Assembly: GCA_035387885.1 (NCBI GenBank)
Contig: DAOOOW010000001.1
Location: forward strand, 1 to 64,000
From: DAOOOW01 sp035387885
GTDB taxonomy: Bacteria; Patescibacteriota; Patescibacteriia; UBA2196
Reading direction: 5' to 3'
DNA: 64,000 nt
How positions within the stretch are numbered: position 1 is the first letter of the stretch; each line of letters starts with the position of its first letter. This document shows positions 52,704 through 61,017 of the stretch, piece after piece. The notes under the pieces were generated by a model. The model ran no database searches. It was not told the origin of the DNA and saw only the letters and a list, made by a program, of their open reading frames with translations. The position numbers and the translations under genes were made by a program.

Positions 52704-53313
52704 ATGAATGCCTCTAAAAAACACAATAAATTAATAGCGATTTTAGAAATTATTTTAATCTTTATCCTGCCTGTTTTGTTTTTGCGTTTGAGTATCATAC
52801 CTAGAAATTTTTATTTACAAGTCTTGACAATTTGTACATTTTTAGTAATTGGATTAATTTTTATAGAAAAAATATCTTCAAAAAATCTAAACATTAGAAT
52901 TGACAATTTTAAAAAAACAATTTTTCCGCACTTTATTATTACTTTTGTGGGGGGGGGTAACTTTAATAGTTATGGCTATAATTCTTCATAAAGAAAAAAT
53001 CAGTCTAAACCTCTGGTCGTTATTTTTTTTCTGGTCAATACCCATAAGTTTTATACAAGAATTTTTATACCGAGGCTTTTTAATATACAAATTAAAAAAA
53101 ATATTTAGTTCTAGTATCTTAATAATTCTAATTAATGCCAGTCTGTTTGCTTTTATGCATATTATATATGAACCTCTGGCCTTAATTTTATTATTAACTT
53201 TTGTTCCTGGGCTTTTCTTATCCTGGTTATCTCTTAAATTCCCCAATCTGTGGCTACTTTCTTTAAGTCATGGCATTCTTAATTTTTTTGCTATTTGGTA
53301 TGCTTTTTTTTAA
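52704..53313 (+). pseudogene. CPBP-family intramembrane metalloprotease, frame broken at a G9 run
   Basis: The first frame (52704-52991) gives about 85 residues of two to three transmembrane helices, then leaves the family sequence at a G9 run (52949-52957). The second frame (entering at VTLIVMAIILHK) continues to 53313 with the CPBP motifs FIQEFLYRGFL, LFAFMHIIYEP and LSHGILNFFA. Loss of one G would join both into about 200 residues, the normal family size. CPBP proteases cut within membranes; many are linked to bacteriocin self-protection or protein maturation. Could be phase variation, decay or a sequencing error. Confidence 0.75.
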
Positions 53314-53325
53314 CCTTAAATTCTT

Positions 53326-53766
53326 ATGAGAGCATTTAAATATTACACTGTAAGTATCTTAACCTTTTTAGGAAATATTTTTTTGGCTTGGCTACTCGTA
53401 TATTATGGGGGAATTCAATATATTATTGCCACGACGCTTGGTTTTTTATTTCAAACCTTGATGGCATTTTTTGTAAATAAAAAATGGACTTTCCATAAAG
53501 TAAAATTCCCGATATTTAAACCAGTTATTAAATTTTTAATTAGTAAAAAAATAATTCATCCGAAAAACAATCTCCCCAAAAGTATTTTAATTACTACAAT
53601 TGTTCAAATACTGGTCTTTCTCTTTGTTATTGCAGGTACAACAATTGGGATTAATACGTTTCAGTGGTCGTTTATTTTTTCTCGAATTTTAGCAGGAATA
53701 ATTGCTGGTTTTCTGAGTTATTGCATGGACTCATATTTTACATTTAAAACAATACCATTTCGTTAA
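53326..53766 (+). CDS. GtrA-like membrane protein
   Basis: 146 residues, four predicted transmembrane helices (about 5-25, 30-52, 88-108, 115-135). The FFVNKKWTFHK segment after helix 2 and YFTFK at the end match the GtrA family (helix-2 end 'NRxWVF'), which takes part in moving lipid-linked sugars across the membrane. A loop insertion (about 57-83) is longer than usual. Follows the CPBP gene by 12 bp. Confidence 0.75.
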   Translation: MRAFKYYTVSILTFLGNIFLAWLLVYYGGIQYIIATTLGFLFQTLMAFFVNKKWTFHKVKFPIFKPVIKFLISKKIIHPKNNLPKSILITTIVQILVFLFVIAGTTIGINTFQWSFIFSRILAGIIAGFLSYCMDSYFTFKTIPFR

Positions 53767-53827
53767 ATAGTTAAAATTAATATATTATTCTTTTCCTTAA
53801 AAATCTGTTATAATAAATTCATCTTAA

Positions 53828-53898
53828 ATATTTTCGCGTTCTTCCGCGATTTCTGTCAGCGTCCAGTCCGCGTCCAGTCCGCGTTAGTCCGCGTTTAT
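53828..53898. repeat. CCGCG direct repeats before the solute-binding protein gene
   Basis: Iterations of GTCCGCGT and CAGTCCGCG: GCGTCCAGTCC occurs twice in tandem, then GCGTTAGTCC and a GCGTTTA end. GC-rich in AT-rich surroundings; it reaches to a few bases before the ATG at 53902, so it forms most of the gene's leader. Confidence 0.7.
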
Positions 53899-53901
53899 TA
53901 T

Positions 53902-55314
53902 ATGAAATCCAAACTTCTCATTTTATTTTTTCTTTTAACCATTACTTTAAGCACTGGTTTTGGTTGCAAGGGTGGTGACAAGGTCGCTCAAAAAGCTATT
54001 CTTGACCCAGTGGAAATAAATTTCTGGGGAGTTTTTGATTCTTCAGATAATTTTGAAACAATAATTGCTGCTTATCAATTAACGCATCCCAATGTAACTA
54101 TCAAATACAAAAAGATGCGTTATGAAGATTATGAACAACAAATGTTAGAAAGTTGGGCCAATGGCACTGGTCCAGATATTTTTGCTATTAATAATACCTG
54201 GGTTGGAAAATATCAAAACAAAATTCTGCCTTTGCCAGCAACTGTAAAAATTCCAGTCATCGAAACAACCTCTGGATTTTTGAAAAAAGAAACTAAGGCT
54301 GTGATCAAAGAATACAATACTTTAAACATCAATCAATTAAAAAATATTTTTCCAGATGTTGTCTATAAAGATGTCACTCGTCAAGAACAGATCTATGCTC
54401 TGCCTTTATCCATTGATACTTTGGCGCTTTATTATAATAAAGATCTTTTTAATGCCGCCGGTATTGTGCAAGCCCCAACCACTTGGCAAGAATTTTCCGA
54501 AGATGTAACTAAATTAATTAGACTTAATGCCAAAGGCGAATTTGAGCGCTCGGCAGCTGCCATTGGTGGAGCAAATAATATCAATCGTTCTAATGATATT
54601 TTAAGTTTACTCATGATGCAAAATGGCGCCACTATGGTTGATGGTAAAGACAAAATTGCTTTTGCTAAAAATCTAAATTCTGATAGTGATGTCAGACCAG
54701 GCGAACAAGCTTTGCAATTTTATGCCAGTTTTGCTCAACCATCCAAAGATGTTTATACTTGGAATAATACTTTACCAGAATCATTAGATATGTTTTCATC
54801 TGGTAAATTGGCCATGTTTTTTGGCTATAATTATCAATTGCCTTTAATTAAAGCTCAAGCGCCAAGAATTAATTTTGCCCTAGCCAATATGCCTCATCTA
54901 AAAAATGACACTACTGATGCTTTTGGTTTGCCCATAAATTTTGCCAATTATTGGCTCTACACTGTTTTTAAAAAATCTGCTCATACTGATGAAGCTTGGG
55001 ATTTTCTAGTTTTTTTAACCACTAAACAATACCAAGATGCCAATGGTAAACCTAGATACTATGCTGAAGACTATTTAGATACGGCAGCCAATCCACCAGC
55101 CTTAAAAAGTTTAATCCAAAATTATCAAAATAAATATCCAGAATTAGCACCTTTTGCCAGTCAAATTTTAACTGCCGATTCTTGGTATCGGGGTAAAAAT
55201 CCAGATGAAGCTAATAAAATTTTAAAACAATTAATTAATACGGCCGTGCTTGGCAATGAAGAACTTTATCGCGCAATTTCTGCTGCTGCTTCGGCTATTC
55301 AGCAATCATATTAA
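53902..55314 (+). CDS. Extracellular solute-binding lipoprotein (family 1, sugar type)
   Basis: 470 residues. Lipoprotein signal with lipobox STGFGC (C22). The family-1 binding-protein pattern is clear: INFWGVFDSSDNFETIIAAY, the YKKMRYEDYEQQML helix, GPDIFAINNTWVGKY, YALPLSIDTLALYYNKDLF and PTTWQEFSEDVTKL. Normally it delivers sugars to an ABC importer, but no permease or ATPase gene is in the neighbourhood. Downstream are four VirB2-like small membrane proteins on the same strand, the first after 18 bp. Confidence 0.88.
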   Translation: MKSKLLILFFLLTITLSTGFGCKGGDKVAQKAILDPVEINFWGVFDSSDNFETIIAAYQLTHPNVTIKYKKMRYEDYEQQMLESWANGTGPDIFAINNTWVGKYQNKILPLPATVKIPVIETTSGFLKKETKAVIKEYNTLNINQLKNIFPDVVYKDVTRQEQIYALPLSIDTLALYYNKDLFNAAGIVQAPTTWQEFSEDVTKLIRLNAKGEFERSAAAIGGANNINRSNDILSLLMMQNGATMVDGKDKIAFAKNLNSDSDVRPGEQALQFYASFAQPSKDVYTWNNTLPESLDMFSSGKLAMFFGYNYQLPLIKAQAPRINFALANMPHLKNDTTDAFGLPINFANYWLYTVFKKSAHTDEAWDFLVFLTTKQYQDANGKPRYYAEDYLDTAANPPALKSLIQNYQNKYPELAPFASQILTADSWYRGKNPDEANKILKQLINTAVLGNEELYRAISAAASAIQQSY

Positions 55315-55331
55315 TAATTCTAAAAAATATT

Positions 55332-55898
55332 ATGAAGAAAAAATATCTGCTCCTATTTTTTTCTTGTTTAATAATTCTAAATGGTATTTTGTTAAATTTT
55401 CCAATTGCTAAAGCCTCTTGTCTTTGCATTTGTCAAGATACAGCCAGAAACAGTACTTGTTTTTTTGACCAAAAAGATTCGGCGAGTATTTGTAAGGACA
55501 CTTGCACAAACAACAACCTTGAATACCTAGATTGTGATAGTAGCAGACCAGATGAATCAGGATTTTATTGTACTACCCCAGGAACTCCAGAACCAGCAGA
55601 CGCCGCTAACGGTTCCAGCGGCAGCTCTGAGACAGCCAGTTTTGACAATCCAGTACCGATTTTTAATAAAAAATCTTTAGCTGATGTTGTTGGCTTAATT
55701 ATTAAAGGCCTACTGGGTTTAATGGGAATAGCAGCTTTAGTTATTTTTATTTATGCCGGATTTTTGTGGATGTTTGCCAAAGGCAACAGCGCCCAAATTA
55801 AAAAATCAATTGATGTCATGAAATATTGTGTTTTGGGCATAGCTGTCATCTATTTATCTTATGCTATGTTAAAATTTGTTTTTGGGATTATTAAATAA
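55332..55898 (+). CDS. VirB2/TrbC-like pilin-type membrane protein with cysteine-rich N-terminus
   Basis: 188 residues. Signal peptide 1-28 (ends AKAS), then a domain with eight or more cysteines (CLCICQDTARNSTCFF, CKDTCTNNNLEYLDC), a Gly/Ser linker, and two transmembrane helices (about 115-138 and 158-182) joined by a short basic loop (FAKGNSAQIKKSIDVMKY). The two-helix part matches the 'pilin'-like MMCAP2_0565/VirB2 type. First of four related genes. Confidence 0.7.
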   Translation: MKKKYLLLFFSCLIILNGILLNFPIAKASCLCICQDTARNSTCFFDQKDSASICKDTCTNNNLEYLDCDSSRPDESGFYCTTPGTPEPADAANGSSGSSETASFDNPVPIFNKKSLADVVGLIIKGLLGLMGIAALVIFIYAGFLWMFAKGNSAQIKKSIDVMKYCVLGIAVIYLSYAMLKFVFGIIK

Positions 55899-55904
55899 TT
55901 TTTT

Positions 55905-56105
55905 TTAGTTTATCCCTTTTTAGTTTATCCCGAGCGAATTTACCTTCAGGCAAATGCGCTGAGGGATCTCATTTCTATTCTTGTGTTTTTATGTTTTAAT
56001 GTTTTCATGTTATAATAATTGTGGATAATTATTAGCACCATTCGCAATTTAAAATATTCGTATTAATTCGCAATTTCAATTCGCACAATTCGCATTAAAT
56101 AAAAA
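55905..56105. repeat. Repeat-filled spacer in the VirB2-like cluster
   Basis: A TCCCGAGCG...GAGGGATCTC element (55927-55970) is followed by an ATTCG-type block (56037-56097) almost identical with 48058-48102. The 250-bp interval 55899-56151 has no other feature. Confidence 0.7.
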
Positions 56106-56151
56106 AGGTCGACTATATAAATTTTTTATTAATTATTTTCTATAAAAAACT

Positions 56152-56517
56152 ATGAACAAAAAAACCTTACAAAAGATTTTCTTTTCCTTGGCTTTAATTG
56201 TTTTAATTGCCCCTATCATGGTGGCTGCCGACGATTTTGGCATAGACAAATTAGATCCTCTTCATTTACCTAATCAAACAGCAGATCCAGAATCAATCAT
56301 CGGCAATGTGATTAACCTAATTCTAGGTTTTTTAGCTTTAATTGCTGTAATTATTATTTTAATAGCTGGTTTTGAATGGATGACTGCTGGTGGCAATGAT
56401 AAAAGAGTAGAAACTGCTCAAAAAAGATTAAAATATGGTTTAATTGGTTTAATCATTATTTTCTTAGCCTACGGCATTGTTACCTTTGTTTTATCAACTC
56501 TTACCGATATTGTCTAA
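56152..56517 (+). CDS. VirB2-like pilin-type membrane protein
   Basis: 121 residues. Signal peptide 1-25 (ends VAADD), short linker, then two transmembrane helices (about 47-70 and 92-115) with the loop EWMTAGGNDKRVETAQKRLK. This is the compact form of the family. Its stop overlaps the start of the next gene (TAATGA), so translation is coupled. Confidence 0.75.
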   Translation: MNKKTLQKIFFSLALIVLIAPIMVAADDFGIDKLDPLHLPNQTADPESIIGNVINLILGFLALIAVIIILIAGFEWMTAGGNDKRVETAQKRLKYGLIGLIIIFLAYGIVTFVLSTLTDIV

Positions 56518-57173
56518 TGAAACATTTAAATTTTAAAAATTTATTCAGCCTTAAAAGGCATCTAAATTTAATGGTTATTGCAATAACTATTGTTTTTTTA
56601 TTTTCGTTTGTCTCCCCCGCATTTTGCGGGGGAGCGCAAGCAGCAGACACCGGACTGAAAGAAACAGCCGAAAAGGCTGGTTTACCAATTACTGGCGATT
56701 TAACTGCTATTATTGGACAAATAATTTACACTATTCTGGGTTTCTTGGGTGTAGCTTTTGTAATTTTAGTTTTATATGGTGGGGCTAAACGCATGTTTGC
56801 CAAAGGAGATAGTAAACAAATCACAGATTCCAATGGCATTATCACTTCTGCTGTGGTGGGTGTGGCTATAATTTTATTATCTTATATTATTACTGCTTTT
56901 GTTATCAGCCAAGTAAAAAGTAATATTGGAGCTGGAAGTGATACTACTTATCCAGTAAGTGGAGAGCCACGAGGCGCAGAATTACCAAGTTCTGGGTGTA
57001 CACAGGACTCTGATTGTTCATGTAGTACAAGATTGCAACTGCCCAAATGTATTATAAGTTCTGGGATGTGTGATGTGTGTCAAAGTGTTCAATGTATAGA
57101 TGCTAGTGATTGTACTGGCGAAAGTCCAATAGGTTGGACTTGTGTAAATCATACATGCACGCAAGGTAACTAG
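56517..57173 (+). CDS. VirB2-like membrane protein with cysteine-rich C-terminal tail
   Basis: 218 residues. Signal peptide up to about 42 (AQAAD); a palindrome (CCCCCGCATTTTGCGGGGG, about 56612-56630) encodes part of it. Two transmembrane helices (about 62-86, 107-130) with loop KRMFAKGDSKQITDSNG. Residues 150-218 are an exported tail with ten cysteines (GCTQDSDCSCSTRL, CDVCQSVQC), unlike the siblings. Overlaps the previous gene by one base and the next starts 7 bp after it. Confidence 0.7.
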   Translation: MKHLNFKNLFSLKRHLNLMVIAITIVFLFSFVSPAFCGGAQAADTGLKETAEKAGLPITGDLTAIIGQIIYTILGFLGVAFVILVLYGGAKRMFAKGDSKQITDSNGIITSAVVGVAIILLSYIITAFVISQVKSNIGAGSDTTYPVSGEPRGAELPSSGCTQDSDCSCSTRLQLPKCIISSGMCDVCQSVQCIDASDCTGESPIGWTCVNHTCTQGN

Positions 57174-57179
57174 TTTAAT

Positions 57180-57584
57180 ATGCTTTATTCTCTTTCTAAA
57201 AAACCATTGCTAATTATCTTATTTATTGCTTTGTTTTTTTATTGTTTTATTCCTGTGCCCTCACAGGCTTCTATTTTTGATGCTATCACCACTAATTTAG
57301 GCATTTTTAATCAAGGCGCTGAATTGCCAACTAGCAATGTTGGCCTTGAAGGCATTGTGATTAATATTATTAATACCGCTCTTTCATTTTTGGGTTTAAT
57401 ATTTGTTTGTCTGGTGCTCTATGCTGGTTTTCTCTATATGACAGCCGCTGGTGAAACAAAAAAAGTAGAAAAAGCTAATAATATTTTAAGAGATTCGGTT
57501 ATTGGTTTAGCTATTATTTTTGCTTCCTACGTTCTGGTCAATTATGTAATTACCGAAGTTATTAAACTTATTAAAACTGCTTAA
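57180..57584 (+). CDS. VirB2-like pilin-type membrane protein
   Basis: 134 residues. Signal peptide ends near SQAS (30), then two transmembrane helices (about 58-82, 104-128) and loop YMTAAGETKKVEKANNIL. Last gene of the cluster and directly before a terminator. VirB2-type proteins build pilus or channel filaments in type IV secretion; no VirB4/VirD4 ATPase is in this window. Confidence 0.75.
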   Translation: MLYSLSKKPLLIILFIALFFYCFIPVPSQASIFDAITTNLGIFNQGAELPTSNVGLEGIVINIINTALSFLGLIFVCLVLYAGFLYMTAAGETKKVEKANNILRDSVIGLAIIFASYVLVNYVITEVIKLIKTA

Positions 57585-57603
57585 AAAAATAATTATTTTT
57601 CTT

Positions 57604-57629
57604 AACTCCGACCACCCAGTCGGTTTTTT
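57604..57629 (+). terminator. Terminator of the VirB2-like cluster
   Basis: CCGAC-CACCCA-GTCGG followed by TTTTTTG, 20 bp past the stop. Confidence 0.75.
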
Positions 57630-57675
57630 GTTTACCATAAAGTATATTTTATTAAATTAATTTTGTCTTACTACT

Positions 57676-57728
57676 ATAACCACCCCGCCCGACTCCGTCG
57701 AGGCACCCCTCCTTGAAAAGGAGGGGAT
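57676..57728. repeat. GC-rich palindromic repeat
   Basis: CACCCCGCCCGACTCCGTCG followed by CCCCTCCTTGAAAAGGAGGGG, a perfect 8-bp-arm hairpin. A related form lies at 41937-41960. The interval 57630-57775 has nothing else. Confidence 0.7.
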
Positions 57729-57774
57729 AAATTTTATTCCTCTATTTTAATAGAAAAGAATATTAAAAAATAAA

Positions 57775-57800
57775 AAACGGCACTCATTGAGCGCCGTTTG
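57775..57800 (-). terminator. Terminator of the 57807-58184 lipoprotein operon
   Basis: AAACGGCGCTCAATGAGTGCCGTTT on the minus strand, followed by TTTTATTTTTTA; 7 bp past the stop. Confidence 0.85.
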
Positions 57801-57806
57801 TGTCTG

Positions 57807-58184
57807 TCATCTTCGCGACTTGGGGTTTCGAACTGCCCCAGCCGAGTTTATATCTTCCTCTGCTTGTCTTTGTCTCTGAGGAGTCAGCGAACGAGAAGAT
57901 TTTTTTTCATCTCCAGCAGATCTATGACCGTACTCTTGCTTATAAATTTTAACCTGTTTAGTCTGGCCAACAACCCCCACCGGGGTCTGTTCTGTAATTA
58001 TCTCGGCCACAGTCCCGGTGATTGACTCTGCCTCTCCAGATTTAATTTTTTCAGAGACAGCTTCATTCATAGCACTCAGGCTATTGTTGTAATTTGCTAG
58101 CGACTTGTGAATCGGGCTATAACATCCCGAGGCCACATACGCTACTAACAAAAAAACAACTGTCAAAACAAGTAGTTTTTTCAT
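57807..58184 (-). CDS. Small lipoprotein
   Basis: 125 residues from the ATG at 58184, preceded by GGGAGG. Signal with lipobox VASGC (C20). The mature part is mostly charged; a Ser/Arg/Gln-rich tail (SRSLTPQRQRQAEEDINSAG) ends the protein. A small beta-rich core (ESITGTVAEIITEQTPVGVV) resembles short SH3-like repeats, but I do not recognise a family. Third gene of an apparent minus-strand operon of three. Confidence 0.65.
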   Translation of the reverse strand: MKKLLVLTVVFLLVAYVASGCYSPIHKSLANYNNSLSAMNEAVSEKIKSGEAESITGTVAEIITEQTPVGVVGQTKQVKIYKQEYGHRSAGDEKKSSRSLTPQRQRQAEEDINSAGAVRNPKSRR

Positions 58185-58200
58185 CTCAACCTCCCAATAT

Positions 58201-58458
58201 TTAAAACCAACTTTCCACAAAATTCACCACTATTGGCCAGAGAACAGTGTTGGTAATTCCTTTAATCAGAAGAACCAATACTGCCGCCCAGCAAATGGAA
58301 TGTAAGGTGGCAAAAAATATGGCCAATGTTTTGCTACCTTCATCTTTGCAATCATCTGCTTTTTCGACAAACCACAAACCGGCCAGAAAAAACAATACAG
58401 CTACCAAAAAATGCGTAGCAAAACCTTGCGTCCAGTTTTGTTTAATAAGTTCCCACAT
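58201..58458 (-). CDS. Small three-helix membrane protein
   Basis: 85 residues from the ATG at 58458, which has AGGAGG 6 nt upstream (the longer frame overlaps the previous gene). Hydrophobic segments at about 13-30, 42-62 and 65-80. Cytoplasmic loop EKADDCKDEGSK. No family recognised. Middle gene of the three-gene operon. Confidence 0.6.
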   Translation of the reverse strand: MWELIKQNWTQGFATHFLVAVLFFLAGLWFVEKADDCKDEGSKTLAIFFATLHSICWAAVLVLLIKGITNTVLWPIVVNFVESWF

Positions 58459-58469
58459 AGTACCTCCTG

Positions 58470-58748
58470 TTATCTGGCTGGAGCGTTGAGCATAATCCAC
58501 CAGCTATACCAATCAATATCAAAATAATTAAAAAGAGTTAAAAACATAAACACAATGCCAGCAAAGGCAATAACACCTTCAATTACATCAATTAAAAAAA
58601 CAACTTTTTTTCCTATCTTCTTTTTCTTTTCAAAAAAAATACTAAGGCGATCTATGGAAAAATACAGAGCGGCACACAGACCAAGTGCAACCAAGGTTGC
58701 CAATTGATCACGTATAAGATGCAACAGTGAACTTTCCGGAATCGGCAT
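58470..58748 (-). CDS. Small two/three-helix membrane protein
   Basis: 92 residues, AGGAGG 6 nt before the ATG. Hydrophobic segments at about 15-33, 50-70 and 75-85 with a basic loop (EKKKKIGKK). Possibly holin-like in size and layout, but no lysin is near and no family is recognised. First gene of the operon, close to the divergent promoter. Confidence 0.6.
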   Translation of the reverse strand: MPIPESSLLHLIRDQLATLVALGLCAALYFSIDRLSIFFEKKKKIGKKVVFLIDVIEGVIAFAGIVFMFLTLFNYFDIDWYSWWIMLNAPAR

Positions 58749-58800
58749 AACAACCTCCTGCTATTAAATGACCTGATTTGAAATTACTATTTAATAAATC

Positions 58801-58860
58801 AGCATACTTTATTTGTATATTTTTGTCAACCTTGACAAAATTTTCAATCTATGCTAAGCT
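58801..58860. promoter_or_regulatory. Divergent promoter pair around a palindrome
   Basis: TTTTGTCAA-CC-TTGACAAAA (58821-58840) is a palindrome whose two halves are the -35 boxes of opposite promoters: minus strand TTGACA, 17-bp spacer, TATGCT (58806-58801); plus strand TTGACA, 17-bp spacer, TAAGCT (58855-58860). One factor bound at the centre could control both operons. Confidence 0.65.
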
Positions 58861-58929
58861 TGTATATTCTAATAAAAACAGCTCGTTGACAAATATTAAT
58901 ATATTAAGGAAGGAAAAAGGTGATTACTT

Positions 58930-59175
58930 GTGGCAAAAACCATAGCCACTTTTGTATATCAAACAAGTATCCCTACTAAGGATGAAAGGGGCCCATTCGT
59001 GGCTGTTCATTCTAAAATGATAACGGGGGTTCTTGTTAAGAAAACAGCGGGATGTATATGGATAAAACCGGCTGTTTTAAATGAGCGCGGATCTGTTGTT
59101 TCTATTAATAGATCAATTGCGCAATTTTCAATCTCAAAAATATCTGGCCCGATAAACTTCAAGCAATCAAGCTAA
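58930..59175 (+). CDS. Small hypothetical protein
   Basis: 81 residues, GTG start with AAAGGTGA 6 nt upstream. Soluble, beta-rich in appearance (TIATFVYQTSIPTKDERGPF, GVLVKKTAGCIWIKP), one cysteine. No family recognised. First gene after the divergent promoter; the next gene starts 104 bp later, with a hairpin (GACCGCGAAAA/TTTTCGTTGGTC, 59203-59234) in the gap. Confidence 0.55.
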   Translation: MAKTIATFVYQTSIPTKDERGPFVAVHSKMITGVLVKKTAGCIWIKPAVLNERGSVVSINRSIAQFSISKISGPINFKQSS

Positions 59176-59279
59176 CGAGCCAGTATTTTATATTAATAAA
59201 CAGACCGCGAAAAATTAATAGCTTTTCGTTGGTCATAGTGTTGTTTAATTTCTTAACTCCCATGGTGGAGGAGGAAAAA

Positions 59280-60203
59280 ATGAAAAAGAGCGAAACTTTT
59301 ATTCCGGGCGCCAACCAAATCAGTATTGGGTATGTAGCACTGTTCCCCGGAAAACTGACCCAGCTGAGAGACGACATCCCATGGGTAAAAACCCGTGTGC
59401 TCAACGGCAATTTGCCGGGGACGGAAAAGGACTCGGGGATAACCGTGGTGCCGTGTCATTTGGATCACGGCAAAATCACCTTACCCGAGGACATTGCCAA
59501 CCACGCGTGTATCCAAAGATGGGAACGCGATGGTGTGACCCATCAAGAGGGCGGTCCGCTTCAACCGGTTTATGCCCTCAAGTCTGTTGAAAGACGCGGA
59601 AAGGATGAAAATGGCAATGGATTCGTCATCCTGCCGTGTCTTACAGATGGCAGTGCCCCCTATGGGTCATTTGTACCCGCCCAAGACGGCCAAAAAGATT
59701 ACATCGTCGCCTATGTCAACAACATTGTGGACGGCATAACGGTTATGCTGATGGTGGAAGCCATTGAAAACGGAGTCTATCACGCCCACATCTCGGTCGC
59801 GAATTTTACAGTCAATAGTATGACCGGGGAAGTTTTGCGTGAGAACGCCATCAACAGAGCGTTTGTGGTCGAAGGACGTCCGGATACTCTGCCGAATTTT
59901 TCTTCAAGAGTCGGCGAAAAGTATCTCGAAGCCTTTAAGGCGGCTATGGCCATTTTCAAAAGTATGGCGAAAGGCGAACGCCAGTGCGCCATGTGGGTCA
60001 AGGACATTACCCGTCCGATCACTGCCCCCGTCCCCGATGCACCGTCTCCGGTTGAAGAACCGGCATCGGCGCCCGCTCCGGAAGCGAAAAGCAAAGGTGG
60101 CAAAGGCAAAAAGGCTGCCAAACAGCCCACGGCCGATGTCACGACCAATGGTGGCAACGGCCACACCGACACTGTGCCAGCCCCCAACGAAGTTGTTGCC
60201 TAG
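59280..60203 (+). CDS. GC-rich hypothetical protein
   Basis: 307 residues from the ATG at 59280, preceded by GGAGGAGG; the longer frame from 59229 is not supported. The body (about 1-235) is a soluble mixed fold without recognised motif (GYVALFPGKLTQLRDDIPWV, FVILPCLTDGSAPYGSFVP). The C-terminal ~70 residues are low complexity: Pro/Ala-rich, then Lys/Gly-rich. GC content is clearly above that of nearly all other genes here, so base use is foreign-looking. Followed by its own terminator. Confidence 0.65.
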   Translation: MKKSETFIPGANQISIGYVALFPGKLTQLRDDIPWVKTRVLNGNLPGTEKDSGITVVPCHLDHGKITLPEDIANHACIQRWERDGVTHQEGGPLQPVYALKSVERRGKDENGNGFVILPCLTDGSAPYGSFVPAQDGQKDYIVAYVNNIVDGITVMLMVEAIENGVYHAHISVANFTVNSMTGEVLRENAINRAFVVEGRPDTLPNFSSRVGEKYLEAFKAAMAIFKSMAKGERQCAMWVKDITRPITAPVPDAPSPVEEPASAPAPEAKSKGGKGKKAAKQPTADVTTNGGNGHTDTVPAPNEVVA

Positions 60204-60221
60204 TCCATCAGGACAAGGCAG

Positions 60222-60252
60222 AAGCTCGTCTCTTAGGAGACGGGCTTTTTTA
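60222..60252 (+). terminator. Terminator of the 59280-60203 gene
   Basis: AAGCTCGTCTC-TTAG-GAGACGGGCTT followed by TTTTTATTTTT; one G-T pair in the stem. Confidence 0.85.
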
Positions 60253-60354
60253 TTTTTATTTTTTTAAAACTTTTATTTAATCCACAACTTGACCGTTCAT
60301 AATAATTCTGATAGCCTATTAAAATAAAATATAAAATATTTGGAGGAAAAAATA

Positions 60355-60849
60355 ATGCCCAAGCATACCGTAGCGTCTCTTAAAGAAATACCTTATGAAT
60401 TCCATCCTGATTTAGAAAAAATAATAATTGCCTCGCAAACAAACAGAGGCGAAGAAAGTGTGCAAAAAGTACTCATTTCTTTGGCGAGTCTTAAGGGTGT
60501 GGTAACCGTCATTCCCACCACCACTTATTCTAAAAGAGATCGCTATGGTATTGATATGCAAATTACAATTACTACACACACAAAACAAGAAAACCGGTTT
60601 GGCAAAATCGTTGCTAAAAAAGTGATCCTGACATTCCCTTTGCAAATCAAAAGTTCTGTGATAACAGCCCAAAATTTTATTACTAAATACCCAGAAAGAG
60701 AAATTCCTGTTCTGGTACATTTGCCAGGTGCAACCACAAAAGAAATTATTAATGCCTTTGGCAGATTATTAGACAAATATAAATCACCAACGCAAAGGAA
60801 AAACGGCATCATTGAGATAGCCGGAGAATATTCAAAAGACTCACCATAA
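60355..60849 (+). CDS. Hypothetical protein
   Basis: 164 residues from the ATG at 60355, preceded by TGGAGG. Soluble; an alpha/beta protein with an N-terminal region PKHTVASLKEIPYEFHPDLE and a central DMQITITTHTKQENRFGKI. No motif recognised. A weak GGCTTT hairpin follows (60848-60877). Last of the Shine-Dalgarno-led genes of this block; tRNA-Ser follows. Confidence 0.55.
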   Translation: MPKHTVASLKEIPYEFHPDLEKIIIASQTNRGEESVQKVLISLASLKGVVTVIPTTTYSKRDRYGIDMQITITTHTKQENRFGKIVAKKVILTFPLQIKSSVITAQNFITKYPEREIPVLVHLPGATTKEIINAFGRLLDKYKSPTQRKNGIIEIAGEYSKDSP

Positions 60850-60931
60850 AGCCGAGATTAATTTAATTTTGGCTTTTCTTTTTTCTAAAAATAAAGTACA
60901 ATAAAAACAGTTATTGAAAATAAAAAAACAT

Positions 60932-61017
60932 GGAAGGGTCGCATAGTTGGTCTAGTGCGCACGCTTGGAAAGCGTGTGTGGGGCAACTCACCGCGAGTTC
61001 GAATCTCGCCCCTTCCG
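60932..61017 (+). tRNA. tRNA-Ser (anticodon GGA)
   Basis: 86 nt. Acceptor stem GGAAGGG/CCCTTCC, anticodon arm ACGCT-TTGGAAA-AGCGT with GGA, long variable arm, T-arm GCGAGTTCGAATCTCGC. CCA not encoded. A second copy of its 3' end occurs 135 bp downstream. Confidence 0.92.

Noticed and set aside
53902..55314. Complete ABC sugar importer
   Set aside because: Only the binding protein is present; the following genes have no permease or nucleotide-binding motifs.
55332..57584. Complete type IV secretion system
   Set aside because: Only VirB2-like small proteins are seen; no ATPase, core-complex or coupling protein in the window.
58201..58748. Holin/toxin pair
   Set aside because: The sizes and helices would fit, but no lysin, antitoxin or phage gene is near and no family motif is present.
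59780..60187. Long antisense and shifted frames over the GC-rich gene (also 59839-60267)
   Set aside because: Few stop codons are expected in GC-rich DNA; only the 59280 frame has a ribosome site and a matching terminator.
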